A stretch of 64,000 bases of DNA, taken from JAMXLO01 sp963850535 (GTDB lineage: Bacteria > Pseudomonadota > Alphaproteobacteria > Acetobacterales > Acetobacteraceae). Below the pieces are notes generated by a model. The model saw only the letters and a list, made by a program, of their open reading frames with translations, was not told the origin of the DNA and ran no database searches. Shown here in pieces: positions 63,811-64,000 of the stretch (positions within the stretch are counted from its first letter, which is position 1; each line of letters opens with the position of its first letter). The stretch spans positions 93,988 through 157,987 of the forward strand of contig CAWKMC010000037.1 of assembly GCA_963850535.1 (NCBI GenBank), in the 5' to 3' direction. The translations under genes and the position numbers were made by a program.

Positions 63811-64000
63811 GGTGACCCGCTAGTTGCGACAGTGCGCGACATGGCCCGCATCGCGGCGTCGCCGCCTGACCAGAGTCGCAGGGCTTCACCAACGCCGTTG
63901 GGAAGAGCCGCCAGATCGACACGGCCACCGAACTCGCGGCAAGCCTCCCGAAGCCGTCCGAACTGGCCGCGACGGAACAGGCAGGCAAAGTATTCGGCTA
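63807..64000 (-). CDS. Probable PelE, C-terminal end (partial)
   Basis: The window ends inside this gene; the last 63 codons are present (AEYFACLFRRGQFGRLREAC, then REFGGRVDLAALPNGVGEAL). The stop codon overlaps the pelF ATG. The helical, TPR-like text and the position directly before pelF fit PelE, the TPR membrane protein that comes between pelD and pelF in Pel operons. The fragment is too short for proof. Confidence 0.5.
   Translation of the reverse strand, partial: AEYFACLFRRGQFGRLREACREFGGRVDLAALPNGVGEALRLWSGGDAAMRAMSRTVATSGSP

Noticed and set aside
1..64000. CRISPR array
   Set aside because: No regularly spaced identical repeats were seen, and no cas-like gene is present.

Overview
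The window reads as a chromosomal segment of a GC-rich alphaproteobacterium. The pointers are a fused ispDF, an acpXL-type very-long-chain fatty acid cluster for lipid A, an NDUFS4-like complex I accessory subunit, a TIGR02300-type acidic zinc-ribbon protein, PhaR, and the order lepB-rnc-era. Acetobacteraceae (Rhodospirillales) is my best family-level guess, but that is inference.

Layout. 0-2.7 kb: end of pstB, phoU, phoB (phosphate control), an RraA-like protein and HU. 2.8-5 kb: an MFS exporter, the complex I subunit and a VOC protein. 5-7.5 kb (minus strand): lepB-rnc-era. 7.6-13.8 kb (minus): acpXL, fabZXL, two ketosynthase genes, an SDR, an adh2XL-like reductase and an lpxXL-like acyltransferase, which together should build a very long acyl chain on a dedicated carrier protein and attach it to lipid A. 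13.9-15.3 kb: a lipoprotein and ispDF. 15.4-17.5 kb: an FHA-SpoIIE phosphatase and a 4,5-dihydroxyphthalate decarboxylase-like protein. 17.6-21.4 kb looks accessory: a coupled gene pair that shares a short Gly-Asp-Ile motif, an IS5 remnant and an MFS carrier. 21.5-39.7 kb: malate:quinone oxidoreductase, a complete peptide-type ABC transporter with hydantoinase-type hyuA and hyuB, then a second ABC transporter without an ATPase gene, with an amidohydrolase and a D-cysteine desulfhydrase-like enzyme. 39.9-46.9 kb is core: phaR, then aroA-cmk-rpsA-sppA-ihfB-lapA-trpF. 46.9-51.7 kb: small cupin and YdcF-like genes, a Gfo/Idh dehydrogenase coupled to another solute-binding protein, and a PhyH dioxygenase.

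From 51.7 kb to the end lies a Pel-type exopolysaccharide locus. A compact TPR/beta-barrel export protein and a PelD-like protein without its c-di-GMP-binding part are on the plus strand. pelG, pelF and the tail of a probable pelE are on the minus strand. Between the two arms sit three large phosphorelay proteins: a double-receiver regulator split by an IS3 element, a hybrid histidine kinase with an Hpt-like tail, and a PAS-receiver-Hpt protein.

A caution governs the whole window. About 23 small frameshifts break otherwise recognisable genes, including the core gene trpF and the IS transposase. Each can be explained by loss of one base from a short homopolymer or of one unit from a dinucleotide repeat, and in every affected gene the total length then becomes divisible by three. 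Residual sequencing or assembly error is therefore at least as likely as real gene decay. Broken genes are given with the position of each break. I found no tRNA, rRNA, CRISPR array or riboswitch.
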